Positions 1 through 11,591 of a stretch of DNA of 64,000 bases are shown here, in pieces. The DNA comes from Mya arenaria (lineage: Eukaryota; Mollusca; Bivalvia; Myida; Myidae), in NCBI RefSeq assembly GCF_026914265.1, contig NC_069130.1:12327700-12391699 (forward strand), given 5' to 3'. The notes under the pieces were generated by a model that had not been told where the DNA came from, did not search any database, and saw only the letters and a program-made list of their open reading frames with translations. Numbering within the stretch: the stretch's first letter is position 1; each line of letters opens with the position of its first letter. The translations under genes and the position numbers were made by a program.

Positions 1-360
1 CTTAAATGTAAAGATTTTCATACAAATGTTTAATATTCCAGCCACAAAACAACGTATTAACTAACAGATTGTTTTGTAACATTAGCTTTTACATGTTTTT
101 CTTAGCTCAGATGTAAAAAACAACAACATCAGTTTAATAGTAAAGCAAATAATGATTGTAATACGCATAGTATGGAATGCAACAAAAATATTCATTTACT
201 TCCAAATTCATTTTCATCCTAAGTAAAATAAGTTGACATTGCGCTTTCGTAGCATTAACCTAAAAACAAAAACAAATGATAAGCATCGTAGATACAAACA
301 TCACAATACACTATTTACTATGAACCCATTATATACTATATTTTTTTCATTTCCAAACAG

Positions 361-1150
361 GATAAACTCAATCCCGAAGAAAGAAATCACCTTCAGTTCA
401 CAGCGTGGCCAGACAAGGACATTTTTGATAACGTCTCATCAATTATAAAGTTTAGACAGGGAGTGAACGCCTTGCCGAGTACTTTTGACGGACCAGTGGT
501 AGAGCCTTGCAGGTAGGGTATCAAGATGTGGTTCAGATGACTAAAACGTTCATTCCCTTGCTTAAAGCAAATGTTGTTATTTTTAAACCATTGATAAAAT
601 AATAAAGCATGGTCTTAATAAAAATCGAAACAAAATTATTAAAGCGATCCATATAGCAGTTATGGTTTTATGTTGCAGAGTGAATTATTTTTTATACAAG
701 CTTGTTTTTGTTTTAGACAATTAAATAACAATTAGACACTCGCTTGGAAATGTGTATTTATATTCGATATATACTTGGATACACAAGATAAATGTTTCGA
801 TGCTAGGTATCAAATACGCCGCAACGATTTGGCTATCAATACAATTCTCGATCGGGCCTTTTTGAACCGGTCCTTTCTGTTCACTGGGTCGTTTTTATCA
901 GATGTAGTACTGTAATCAACCTGATCAACCAAAAAAGTCTGATAGAAATGAGATAACAAAATGCATGTTCTCTTCTGGACAGAAATAATTTACATATATT
1001 GAGCTTTGTATGTCTTCAGTGCTGACGTAGGGAGAACGGGAACCTACATAGCTCTGGACATTCTGACTATAGAGTGTGAGGCAGAAGAGTTATAGATAAT
1101 CCGAGATGTGTTCTCAACATGAGACAGAACAGACTCAGACCTTGGTGGGA
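361..1150 (+). pseudogene. Receptor-type protein tyrosine phosphatase, active-domain (D1) fragment, decayed
   Basis: Two exons of a PTP catalytic domain are visible. Exon 361-512 follows a 'caaacag' acceptor and precedes 'gtaggg'; it reads HLQFTAWPDKD...FDGPVVEPC, i.e. the WPD loop and the run-up to the signature loop. Exon 1020-~1150 follows 'cttcag' and completes the loop as PCSADVGRTG, then TYIALDIL. The family consensus is HCSAGxGR(S/T)G, so Cys and Arg survive but His is Pro and the first Gly is Asp. About 20 codons into exon 2 the frame shifts by one base near GCAGAAGAG; the shifted frame recovers CVLNMRQNR, a conserved PTP segment, before decaying again. No upstream KNRY exon or downstream EQY exon was found. 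Known family role: phosphotyrosine hydrolysis on a receptor tail. Inference: a dead host-gene fragment from a multiplied PTP family, not a functional gene. A related D2-type gene lies at 31.6-34.0 kb on the other strand. Confidence 0.75.
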
Positions 1151-2500
1151 TGTTTGCTGATATATCTGTTGTATAAAAATAATTCATCAACAGGCGCAAT
1201 ATGACAGAGACCGTTAAGAATTGGTTTCACGGATAAAATTCAATAGTACTCTTTTTATCAGAAACAAGGTAAAAAGTGAGATTTGTCAAACCATTTAAAC
1301 TCAAAATAATGCATGCCTGGACAAAAATGAGTTGTAATACTTCTTTTTTTGTTTCTTGTTATTAATAAGTTAATTCTGTTTTTCCTTCATTCATTTCCAA
1401 TTTTATGCAATTTATATGTCTTAACATTTATACTAAAAATGCAATTATTGACAAAAACAACAGAGAATGGAATGGTCAACATGTTCAATGGAACAAACAT
1501 ATGACGTTTCACTCGGGCTAATATAACATACATGTTTTAGTCCATTGATGAATCTAAAAATCAGATTTCTTATATGTTTTCTTTATTACCGTATGTTGTA
1601 TTGCATTATATGATAGCATTGTATGTATTGAAATGTTTTAATAGTGTTCCATATTGAACGTATTCAAACATATATGTTGTATATATCAATACCGAATAAA
1701 TTGTTTTCAGCTCTTTGACTGGTTGGGTCTTGTTAATTTGTTTGTGACGTTAAAACACACTTCTTATGTAAGTTTCAAAGATAAGCTTTAAAGTTATACG
1801 TTCAGCGGTAATTAGAAAAATACGTGAGCATAAATAAAATTAAAATTTTATGATATACTAGTTCATATCATATTCATTTGATGTTACATTTCAATTTTTT
1901 ATAAAGAAAACTCGCATTTGTTGATATTTTGGAGATCAAAGATATCAACTTTCGAATTACCCGCCACAGTTCGTAGCCGTTCGTAGCCAGCTTCGGAATC
2001 GATCATTTGCATAATACATGAATGAAGCGCCCGTATGTAAACAACCGATACTGGCGATATCATTCAGCTACCAACATGATCAAAAGAAATGTTTCTACCA
2101 GTTACTCTTGAGGTTAGAGCGTTATTTTATTTTACTTCTAACAGACTTTTTAATGAGGTAATGAACGAACTTGCATTTTATTGTTTATATTTTCTAAATT
2201 CTACCATAAATCAAAAGGACGAAATCAAAAGGCATGTCTACAGTAACTGAAGTGGGTGGGGTAAAATTAAGTTAATATTCAATCCACTGTGGCTTATTTA
2301 ATTATCATAGATATCGTACAGTATTATGTTTGGAGCAACGCATACTTGTAAGTAAACGTGCATTTGATTTCTGGACCATTAATTCATGATTGATTGACTT
2401 ATTTCTATTGTAAAAAAGATGAAACTTAAAGTAAATCACGCAGTGATCTGCATGTCAGGTAGATAATTTACTGTACAGTATAGATAAAATTCTTATTTTT
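1151..2500. other. Non-coding stretch, nothing recognised
   Basis: AT-rich sequence with no convincing exon, repeat partner elsewhere in the window or RNA gene. The last part of the PTP fragment fades out here. Confidence 0.4.
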
Positions 2501-2578
2501 GTATTTTCAGTCACCTCCAAGCATTCCCTCATTATTTTTGTGTTTTCAGTCACCTCCAAGCATTCCCTTATCCCAAAT
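2501..2578 (+). repeat. 39-bp tandem duplication containing a 3' splice-site sequence
   Basis: The segment 'ttttcagtcacctccaag...' occurs twice with a period of exactly 39 bases (cag at 2508-2510 and 2547-2549). Each copy carries a polypyrimidine tract, a CAG and the start of the exon-like segment at 2550. As 39 is a multiple of three and the extra piece is open, using the first acceptor would add 13 codons without changing frame. Confidence 0.8.
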
Positions 2579-2658
2579 TGATATTAAAAGAGAATGTTGA
2601 TGAGCCTGATCCGTCGATTCAAATACCATAACACAGCCAACCCCAAAAAAACAACAGC
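2550..2658 (+). pseudogene. Orphan exon-like segment, product unknown
   Basis: The segment has an acceptor 'ttttcag', an open protein-like frame (HLQAFPYPKLILKENVDEPD, then PSIQIP), one in-frame TAA at 2629-2631, a continuing HSQPQKNNS and a strong donor GTAAGT at 2659. I do not recognise the protein. Splice sites at both edges and the acid/proline-rich composition suggest a former or variant host exon. It could belong with the PTP fragment upstream, as a linker outside the catalytic domain, but nothing in the residues shows this. Confidence 0.3.
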
Positions 2659-3321
2659 GTAAGTTTATAACACGTACATCATCTTAGAAATCCATTTTAA
2701 ATGTGTATTTGAATGTACTTGAATGATGCAGAGAATTAAGAATCCAAAACTAGATCACTCTATAATTTGACACTTCACATAACAGCCGTTCTCCCGTAAT
2801 TGGCACACATTTGGGGCAAAATTAATTTTTTCTGACTTTCTTATATAACAATTTCTTTACTTTGTTATTAAAGTTCAATACCTCTGACAAACTGTGTACA
2901 AATTTAACCCACACCATTCACTCCGTTTGTCTACGAAAACCTTATGAAGTTACCTACTAAAATGCGTCGTTACGGAACATATATTAATCATCGGACTATC
3001 TTTGGAAATACTATTTTACTAACACTTTAGATTGAATGATTTGATTCATAGGTATTGGGAAGATAAAGACCAATGGTTAACTTTAATAACAATAGTATAT
3101 ACCATATCTCTTTCTGAAACTTGTATATTCGGGATGTAAAAAGCTTGTATAAGCAAAGATTTAAAAAAAAAATGCCATTGTTTAGATGTAATGCACAAAC
3201 AAGAACTGTCATGAAGGTGGTCAATTTATATTTTGATAGAGGCAGAACACAATTAAAGCATAACTTTTAATTAATGTAACGTTGCCAGACAACTGTTGCT
3301 ACACAAATGTTTAACCAACAG

Positions 3322-3367
3322 TAATTACATTCTGTTACGGAACATAATTACATTCTGTTACGGAACA
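3322..3367. repeat. 23-bp perfect tandem duplication
   Basis: The unit beginning 'taattacattctgttacgg' is present twice back to back with no mismatch, so it is a recent slip or local duplication. Confidence 0.9.
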
Positions 3368-3501
3368 TAGGTGACTGTAAATGTTGCAAATGTGTGAACA
3401 ATGCATTCAAAAAATTATAATGTTTTTGGTTAGCCGTTTAAGCTTCATTGAAGCATCATTGTCACAATTTCATATAATCTAAGAAACCATAAGTAACTGT
3501 T

Positions 3502-3542
3502 AACAACAACAACAACAACAACAGGGATATATATATATATAT
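3502..3542. repeat. Microsatellites (AAC)n and (AT)n
   Basis: About seven AAC units at 3502-3523 are followed by about eight AT units at 3526-3542. Confidence 0.9.
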
Positions 3543-3938
3543 GAGCTGTGCCATTAGAAAGCCATAAGTGGCTTTACGACCAGCATGGAGCCTGATCAGC
3601 CTGCATATCGTTTCTTCGCTGATCTTGTTGATGCAACTGCACCTCGTCAATATCTGGGCTGATATTTGAAAATGAATGTCTTTCTTTGTTTTCTTCTTTC
3701 CACAAGTTGATCAAGTAATAATTAATATGTTTGGGGGGGGGGGCACAATTATGTTTGGTGGGTACTCCTTTCCATATTGTTTTTTATATTGTATATTTTA
3801 AAGCTGAATTCTCCCTAATTGACCGTTTTGACTTCTTATATATCATTTGTCTTTAATTGCCATTATACTTCCCAAATGTTCTTCAAGTTTCCAAAACATG
3901 TCAGTATTTGCAATTGAAATGTGAATATGTAAGAATTA

Positions 3939-4128
3939 TGCAACAGTCAATTGTAACTACGCCCCCCAATCCCCCCAGGTCCGGCGAAATGGGCCGTGTT
4001 TTACCTCAAAGTGAACCTGGGTGAATGCGGTGTTTTGTCTAGTGCTTAAAAAGCGGGGAATGAGCCTTACCTTTGGTCCCTGCTTCCCGCACCGGTGGGG
4101 GGGGGCATGGTTACAACTAACTGGTTTG
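3939..4128. mobile_element. MITE family 1, copy 1 (degenerate)
   Basis: The left end TGCAACAGTCAATTGTAACT and the right end 'ggttacaactaactggttt' are inverted versions of each other and match the ends of copies at 14642, 52450 and 53293. The interior is G/C-rich with 'aggtccgg' motifs. This copy is shorter (~190 versus ~300 bp) and its flanks (TTA/TTG) are no longer a perfect duplication. Confidence 0.75.
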
Positions 4129-4721
4129 TTGTTTTGGAATAAATGTAAACAAGTTGATCAATAATGAGAGTCAGCTTCAGGGCTTTTTCTATAGTACCCA
4201 CAGCTCAGACTATCAGACCCATTCCCAAAGCAAAATATACAATATTTTTTCCCAATCTTCAGAAAAAAATCCTAGTCAAACAAAGGCAAAAAAAACAAAA
4301 CGTTTTTATGGAAGTCTTTTTACCTGTACTGGCTCATTCAGCATCCTAATTAACCATGTGTTATGTAATCTAAAGTTTTGGAAATATATGAAATCAGAAA
4401 TTATTGATTTTCATCACATTCAGAGATCGATCTATCATCAGTATGAAATATTTTGTGTCATGATTTATTGCTAAAGATATTTATACCCCAAGTATTGATA
4501 TTTCAGGCATTTAAGGTCTTTTGAACGGGAAAATAAACTTATTTATAAAAAATTCTCTATTCGCAGGAGACTGAAAGTCTTGTTTTTTTAACTGTAAAAT
4601 TTCCCTATTTAGGAATATTCGCGACTCAAAATTCCCAAAATGTCTAATGCCTTTTGCCAAACAAAGCGCTGCGCTATTTCAAAGGTACAATTTTACTTGT
4701 AATATTATTTATTATCTTTAG

Positions 4722-4944
4722 AAACAAGTGAGCAAGCTGACAAAGCTGCAACTTCAGGGAGCAATTATAAGGGTCATCAAGATGGAGCCAGGATTCATGA
4801 TGCTCGTATTAGAGGTGCTGGACCAGAGTCTGAGGAAGGGAGTAGAACTCCAAGCTGGTTTGAGTGTGCTTCAACTGCCGGGACATTTCAATGCAGAGTT
4901 AAAAAGTTTGTTGTCGCCGGGAGGCCAGTCTTTCTCAAACTGCT
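4722..4944 (+). other. Candidate internal exon, product unknown
   Basis: Between an acceptor 'ttatctttag' and a donor GTAAGA there is one frame without stops that reads like protein: TSEQADKAATSGSNYKGHQD, later SRTPSWFECASTAGTFQC and RVKKFVVAGRP. No family is recognised. A second possible coding patch lies at 5488-5600 after 'ctctttcag', where one frame ends AGFLVFIDEEDQAQPNRY then TAG, but the phases of the two pieces do not join. It may be a real exon of an undetected gene or an old gene or transposon remnant. Confidence 0.25.
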
Positions 4945-5935
4945 GTAAGAACCTTATAGAAACTAAAATTCAGTATAGATCTAAGACATGAGTGTACCTA
5001 AATGTTAAATGAAGTTGATATTTATGAACAATATTATAACATTTCATGTGAATTTAAAAGCTGGTTTTACATTATTTAATACTGCTAATGAGTTCTTGAA
5101 AATTTGTACTGAAAAATGGATACTTGACAACTCATTTGCATGTTTGTACTTCATAGGAAGTCTAGTGTTGTATTTTTCTAAAAAATATGGTTTTAAACAT
5201 CTTAACATGCATGTAGTCACACACAGGCAGACCAAGTTGAATTGTTGGCATGTATGAAATATGGGCAGTGTTATTTTATAAACGTTTAAAAGCTATTTTA
5301 TATGCTGGCAAAGTTTGTATCTACTAAGTTATTAAAAGCACTCCTGTTTAGGTGAGTGCTGAGAACTTTCTTGAACATTCGTACTGAAGTAAGTATGACT
5401 TAATAGTAGCACATCACTGGATATTTCTTATTTTTAATCTTAGTATCTGTGAATTACTGACTTTTGATAAACCTTCCCTCTTTCAGGACTCTGACCTCCT
5501 TGTTTTGAATGAAGAAGTTCTAACCCTTGCCCATTTGATGAGGCAGGATTTCTTGTGTTCATTGATGAGGAGGACCAGGCGCAACCCAACCGCTACTAGG
5601 CGACTTATATTATGTTCTGACACAGAGTTATTTTTGGGCTGGTGACAAGAGGGCTATTCCCTTATGTTGTGTGGAGAGTCCAGGAAACCTTCCCGATTCC
5701 CTAAGAACAATACACTGGCCTTGTGCAAAGTGTTCTCTTGATTTTCTTAAATATTAAAATATGATCTAAACAATATCAGGTCATTTTTGTATACTTTTGT
5801 GAATGACTTGTTATTTTATAAATACTGATTTGTACTGTCTTTGGTTGCTAAACTGTCATTAAGTAATTATCTCGTTTCAATTTGAAAGCCAGAAAACCTG
5901 CATGTTATGTATACTCATGTTATTGTTTATATTTA

Positions 5936-6988
5936 TGCCCCCTCCGAGGAAGAGGGGTATATTGCATTGCACATGTTGGTCGGACGATTCGCAGCTTTGT
6001 TGGTAGACCAAAGCTTTTAAGTGATAACTCAACAACTGAAGGACAGATGGTTATCAAACTTGACATGAATGTTGGGCCTGACCAGTAGATAACCCTATTG
6101 ATTTAAGGGGTCATCAGGTCCAAGTTCAAGATCACAGTGACCTTTAATGGTATAAAGTTGTTAAAGCTCGTCCGAGAAATAACTCAAAAATACCTGAACG
6201 TACGGTATGGTTATCAAATTTGACATGGAGGCTGGGCCTGATTAGTAGATGACCCCTATTGATTTTAGGAGTCATTGGGCCAATGGTAACAGTCACAGTG
6301 ACCTTTAAGTTGAAAAGGTTAACAAAGATTCTCTGAGTGATATCACAACAATGTCTGGCCCTATGATCATCAAACTTGACGTTGAGGCTGGGTATGACCA
6401 TAACTGATTTAAGGAGTCATTGGCCCTAAGTGACGAAAGTGCGTTAAGAATGAACGAGTGATAAATCAACAATGCCTGCACCCATGGCTCTCGAACATGA
6501 TAAGGGAATTTGGCTTTACCAGTAGATGGTTCATTTTGATTTCAGGGGTAATCAGGTCAAAGGTGAAGGTTACAGTGACCTTGAAAGCATATTCGTGTGA
6601 TTACTTGACAATGCCTGCACCCATGGTTCTCAAACTTGCCATTTAGTTTGGGGGTGACCAGTTGATGATCTTATAGATCTTGAAGTCAGAGGTCAACCTA
6701 TATGCATGATTAAGTATTTTGTCATATTTACTTATTTCCTGCTGCTGAAAGGATATATTTTTATCTGCAAATATCAGTCATCATCTGAACATGATTTAGA
6801 ACTTCACTTACTATCCTCACACTTTGAACGGTCATAATCTTAAAACTGCCGCAAAGGCATCTAATGTCAATGACAAGTCAGCTGTCATTTCAGTCTTTGC
6901 ATATTTAATTCAATTTGCGGAATAAGCCTGACAACTTGGCGCTCCTCAAGGGGAGGGGGTTCATATGTTTGACAAACATCTCTTGTTT
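5936..6988 (+). mobile_element. Composite repeat element, family 2, plus-strand copy
   Basis: The element starts with 'gccccctccgaggaagaggg' and the proximal 'gcacatgttggtcgg'. It continues with about five degenerate units built on 'caaacttgacatgaatgt', 'ggcctgaccagtagatgacc' and 'cagtgaccttt', then a non-repetitive tail from about 6710. The same order (head, units, tail) occurs on the minus strand at 24063-24919, including the tail words 'tcctgctgctgaaaggata' and 'gacaagtcagctgtcattt', so the whole is one mobile unit. No ORF is shared between copies; it is non-autonomous and its class is unknown. Confidence 0.75.
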
Positions 6989-8154
6989 TTCTGTTTAAAA
7001 ACGCTTTCAAATGACACTCAAGCAATATGTCTGTTTGAATCCAAATTTCACATTTTATCTTTAAAATGTGTCATACCTTTCTCAACCTTGTTTAGAAATA
7101 ATAAAATGGACCTAAAGCAGGCTCAATTTTGATACAGCCCATTTCTTAAGTAGAACAAAGATTAATGCAAAAAAACACTTTCCCACAAAGAAGTAAATAA
7201 CTGAAATAAAAACCATGAAGATCCCACAGTTTGTTGACTTCTTCTTGATTTAAAAACTCAAATCTTATATATCCGATAACTTGTGTAAGCAAAATAGTAA
7301 ACAAGAGGGCCAAATGGCACTGAATCGCTCACCTGTCATATATTGCACATTCTTCCATTATATACAAATGTTAAAAACCTAAGCCTATGAACACGGGGCG
7401 TGGCCAATTTTGACCCCAGGGCTAAAGTTTGAACAATCTTAATAGTGGTCCGATAAACAATGCTTCATACCAAATATCTAAGGCCTTCGCCTTTTGGTTT
7501 CGGAGAAGAAGATTTTTTAAGTTTTCTTCAATCATATACATATATATAAGGAAACCCATGACCGCCCGGGTGGGGCCATTTTTTGACCCCAGGGCCAAAG
7601 ATTGAACAATATTGGTACAAGTCAACTAGATGATATATCATGCCAAATATCTAAGCTCTTGTCACTACTTGATTTTACATGCGTATCTATATATGTATAT
7701 TTGTTATTAATTGTTGTATGTGGCCCATATTGAAAATTGGTATGTGCACTAAATATGTTATCCAGTTTAAATTAAGAAGTTACTTGTCTTTGTGAGTTCG
7801 GAGAAGATTTTTTAAGTTTTCACTATAACACATATAGAGAAAACCCATCAGCCCCGGGGTGTGGCCAATTTTGACCCCAGGGCCATAATTTGAACAAACT
7901 TTGTAGAGTTCCACTAGACGATGAATCATGCCAAATATCTAAGCTCTAAGCAACGTAAGTTCAAAGGAGATGATTTTTGAAGTTTTCACTATAAACATAT
8001 AGAGAAAACCCATGACCCCCCAAGGGGGCAGGGTCAATTTTGACCCCAAGGCCATAATTTGAACAATCTTTGTAGAGGTCTACTAGACGATGAATCATGC
8101 CAAATACCTAAGCTCTGTCCAAGTAAGTTCAGAGGAGAGGATTTTTGAAGTTTT

Positions 8155-9150
8155 AACTATAAACATATAGAGAATACCCTAACCCCCCGGGGCGGGGCCA
8201 ATTTTGACCCCAAGGCCATAATTTGAACAATCTTTGTAGAGGTCCACTAGACGATGAATCATGCCGAATATCTAAGCTCTAAGCAACATAAGTTCAGAGG
8301 AGATTTTTGATTTTTTTTACTATAAACATATAGAGAAAACTCATGACCACCCAGGGGCGGGGCCAATTTTGACCCCAGGGCCATAATTTGAACAATCTTT
8401 GTAGAGGTCCACTAGACGATGAATCATGCCAAATATCTAAGCTCTGTCCAAGTAAGTTCAGAGGAGAGGATTTTTGAAGTTTTAACTATAAACATATAGA
8501 GAATACCCTAACCCCCCGGGGCGGGGCCAATTTTGACCCCAAGGCCATAATTTGAACAATCTTTGTAGAGGTCCACTAGACGATGAATCATGCCGAATAT
8601 CTAAGCTCTAAGCAACATAAGTTCAGAGGAGATTTTTGATTTTTTTTATTATAAACATATAGAGAAAACCCATGACCACCCAGGGGCGGGGCCAGTTTTG
8701 ACCCCAAGGCCATAATTTGAACAATCTTTGTAGAGGTCCACTAGACGATGAATCATGCCAAATATCTAAGCTCTGTCCAAGTAAGTTCAGAGGAGAGGAT
8801 TTTTGAAGTTTTAACTATAAACATATAGAGAATACCCTAACCCCCCGGTGCGGGGCCAATTTTGACCCCAAGGCCATAATTTGAACAATCTTTGTAGAGG
8901 TCCACTAGACGATGAATCATGCCGAATATCTAAGCTCTAAGCAACATAAGTTCAGAGGAGATTTTTGATTTTTTTTATTATAAACATATAGAGAAAACCC
9001 ATGACCACCCAGGGGCGGGGCCAATTTTGACCCCAAGGCCATAATTTGAACAATCTTTGTAGAGGTCCACTAGACGATGAATCATGCCAAATATCTAAGC
9101 TCTAAGCAACATAAGTTCAGAGGAGATTTTTGATTTTTTTTACTATAAAC
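8155..9150 (+). repeat. Higher-order dimers (~329 bp) inside the tandem array
   Basis: Two unit types alternate three times. Type A has 'gagaggatttttgaag' with 'accctaaccccccgg'; type B has 'gagatttttgatttttttt' with 'catgaccacccagggg'. Spacing between successive type-A units is 329 bases (8196, 8525, 8854) and the dimers are nearly identical. Confidence 0.85.
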
Positions 9151-10647
9151 ATATAGAGAAAACCCATGACCACCCAGGGGCGGGGCCAATTTTGACCCCA
9201 GGGCCATAATTTGAACAATCTTTGTAGAGGTCCACTAGACGATGAATCATGCCAAATATCTAAGCTCTAGTCCAAGTAAGTTAAGAGGAGAAGATTTTTG
9301 AAGTTTTCACTATAAACATATAGAGAAAACCCATGACCCCCCCGGGGCGGGGCCAATTTTGACCCAAGGCCATAATTTGAACAATCTTTGTAAAGGTCCA
9401 CTAGACAATGAATCATGCCAAATATCTCGGCTCTAGTCCAAGTAAGTTCAGAGGAGAAGATTTTTGAAGTTTTAACTATAAACATATAGAGAATACCCAT
9501 GACCCCCCGGGGCGGGGCCAATTTTGACCCCAGGGCCATAATTTGAACAAACTTTGTAGAGGTCCACTAGACGATGAATCATGCCAAATATCTAAGCTCT
9601 AGTCCAAGTAAGTTAAGAGGAGAAATATTTTGAACTTTTAACTATAAACATATCAAGTATACCCATGACCCCCCGGGGTGGGGCCAATTTTGACCCCAAG
9701 GCCATAATTTGAACAATCTTTGTAGAGTTCCACTAGACGATGAATCATGCCAAATATCTAAGCTCTAGCCCAAGTAAGTTCAAAGGAGAAGATTTTTGAA
9801 GTTTTCACTATAAACATATAGAGAATACCCATGACCCCCCGGGGCAGGGCCAATTTTGACCCCAAGGCCATAATTTGAACAACCTCTATAAAGGACCACT
9901 AGACGATGAATCATGCCAAATATCTAAGCTCTAGTCCAAGTAAGTTCAGAGGAGAAGATTTTTGAAGTTTTAACTATAAACATATAGAGAATACCCATGA
10001 CCCCCCGGGGCGGGGCCAATTTTGACCCCAGGGCCATAATTTGAACAAACTTTGTAGAGGTCCACTAGACGATGAATCATGACAAATATCTAAGCTCTAG
10101 GCCAAGTAAGTTCAGAGGAGAAGATTTTTGAAGTTTTAACTATAAACATATAGAGAATACACATGACCCCCGGGGCGGGGCCAATTTTGACCCCAGGGCC
10201 ATAATTTGAACAAACTTTGTAGAGGCCCACTAGACGATGAATCATGACAAATATCTAAGCTCTAGGCCAATTAAGTTCAGAGGAGAAGATTTTTGAAGTT
10301 TTCACTATAAACATATAGAGAAAACCCATGACCCCCCGGGGCGGGGCCAATTTTGACCCAAGGGCCATAATTTGAACAATCTTGGTAGAGGACCATTTGG
10401 TGATCCTACCTACCATATATCAACGGCCTAAGCCTTGTGTATTGGGAGAAGAAGATTTTTAAAGTTTTTCCTTTTGGTTGCCATGGCAACCAGAGTTCTG
10501 CATGGAATTGAATTCTTTGAACAACTTTGATAGAAGACCACCCAAGAAACATCCCTATGAAGTTTTATTAATATTGGCCCAGCGGTTAAGGAGAAGATGT
10601 CTTTTAAGTAAATTGTTGACGGACGACGGACAAAAGGCAATCACAAA

Positions 10648-10679
10648 AGCTCACCTTGTCACAAAGTGACAGGTGAGCT
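10648..10679. repeat. Hairpin at the 3' end of the tandem-array element
   Basis: AGCTCACC-TTGTCAC, loop AAA, GTGACA-GGTGAGCT: paired over 14 bases with a single bulged T. It lies at the element's right edge, where Helitron-type elements carry a terminal hairpin. Confidence 0.8.
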
Positions 10680-10689
10680 AAAAAAGAGC

Positions 10690-11590
10690 TGCCTCTGTAT
10701 GCACCCGAAGAGTTGTTGGGAATGGTCAGTATTGCTCCTTAAGTGCTTATTATATTTTGAAAGTTAATATAAACAGATGAATTCTTGAAAATGCTAGTCA
10801 ATTTACAAAATACCCAACCACAACACTGTTCTGAAATGGTCTTAAAAACGTTTGTTTAGGTTAACATCCCCAAAATTATAAGACAGGTAAGGTAGAGATG
10901 TTATTCAAAAAAATGCTCTATCTTGTGATTGTTGTCATTTCTCGCAAACATCACTATTTCTAGCCAGTGTCACTTATATAAAACTGTTGTTACGGAGCTA
11001 TATAATGTCAAAAGTTAATGAGAGTTAATGTTTAAAAGAAATACTAATGTTGGCCCAGTTATCTAAAAGCTAACTTGTCTACATGTTGTGTTTTTTTTTC
11101 TTTTACAGAAAGATTCCATAAAAAACAAAAATTTAATTTGACATTTTGTTTATTTTTGAGAACTTCACCAAAATAATCATCACATATAAATCAATATACA
11201 TGTATGAAGTTCAACTTTCAAAGTATCCTATGTGCTTTTGATATACCCTATTTTCAAAGGGTTTTGGTCAAGTTCCATCCACTTTAATATAAAATCAAAC
11301 TTTTTTTAAATACTTAAAATGCGTTAGCATGTCGCAGGTAACACGACTTATAAAGCTGAAGAGAACAAATATACACACAAATTTACATGATTGCGAGTAC
11401 ATATTTTGCTTCTAGTACCCAAGTATTTCTTAAGAAGTGACCATATTTTTTACCGTATGTGACAAACTTGATCTCCCTTAACATTTCATCAAGGTGAACA
11501 TTCTCACTAAGTTTGAACACATGTAATCTTACAAAGCAATATCAAGGTTTGATTCTATAATGTTTTAAAAATAAAATCAAGTGACTTCCA
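10690..11590. other. Non-coding stretch
   Basis: No exon or duplicated element recognised. The part from 11220 has short phrases typical of old interspersed repeats ('aaggtgaacattctcac') but no second copy in this window. Confidence 0.3.
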
Positions 11591-11591
11591 T

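Larger units (their letters stand above)
7299..10684 (+). mobile_element. Non-autonomous element with internal ~166-bp tandem array ('pearl'/Helitron-like of bivalves)
   Basis: The left end has 'acaagagggccaaatggc' and 'gctcacctgtca'. The right end has 'aggcaatcacaaaagctcac' and an inverted copy, 'tgacaggtgagct'. Between them lie about 18 units of ~166 bp (7390-10440), each with 'ggccaattttgacccc', 'ccataatttgaacaatc', 'ccactagacgatgaatcatg' and 'aaacatatagagaa'. Units at the edges are more diverged than central ones. Known parallel: bivalve elements with a core of tandem ~160-bp repeats between unique ends. The 3' hairpin is Helitron-like, but no clean TC...CTRR boundary was seen. It encodes no protein; short ORFs here are by-products of the repeat. 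Confidence 0.8.

Noticed and set aside
3545-3640. Possible dispersed palindromic repeat fragment ('agcatggagcctgatcagcc')
   Set aside because: Looks familiar from bivalve genomes but there is no second copy here to support it.
4154-4474. 106-codon open frame
   Set aside because: No splice context, no protein-like composition, and it starts inside MITE-flanking sequence.
9267-9539. 90-codon repetitive frame (GLGSKLAPPRGG repeated)
   Set aside because: Product of the ~166-bp tandem repeat; frame is not kept across units.
7390-10440. Regular array considered as CRISPR-like
   Set aside because: Units are contiguous tandem repeats without unique spacers, in a eukaryotic element.
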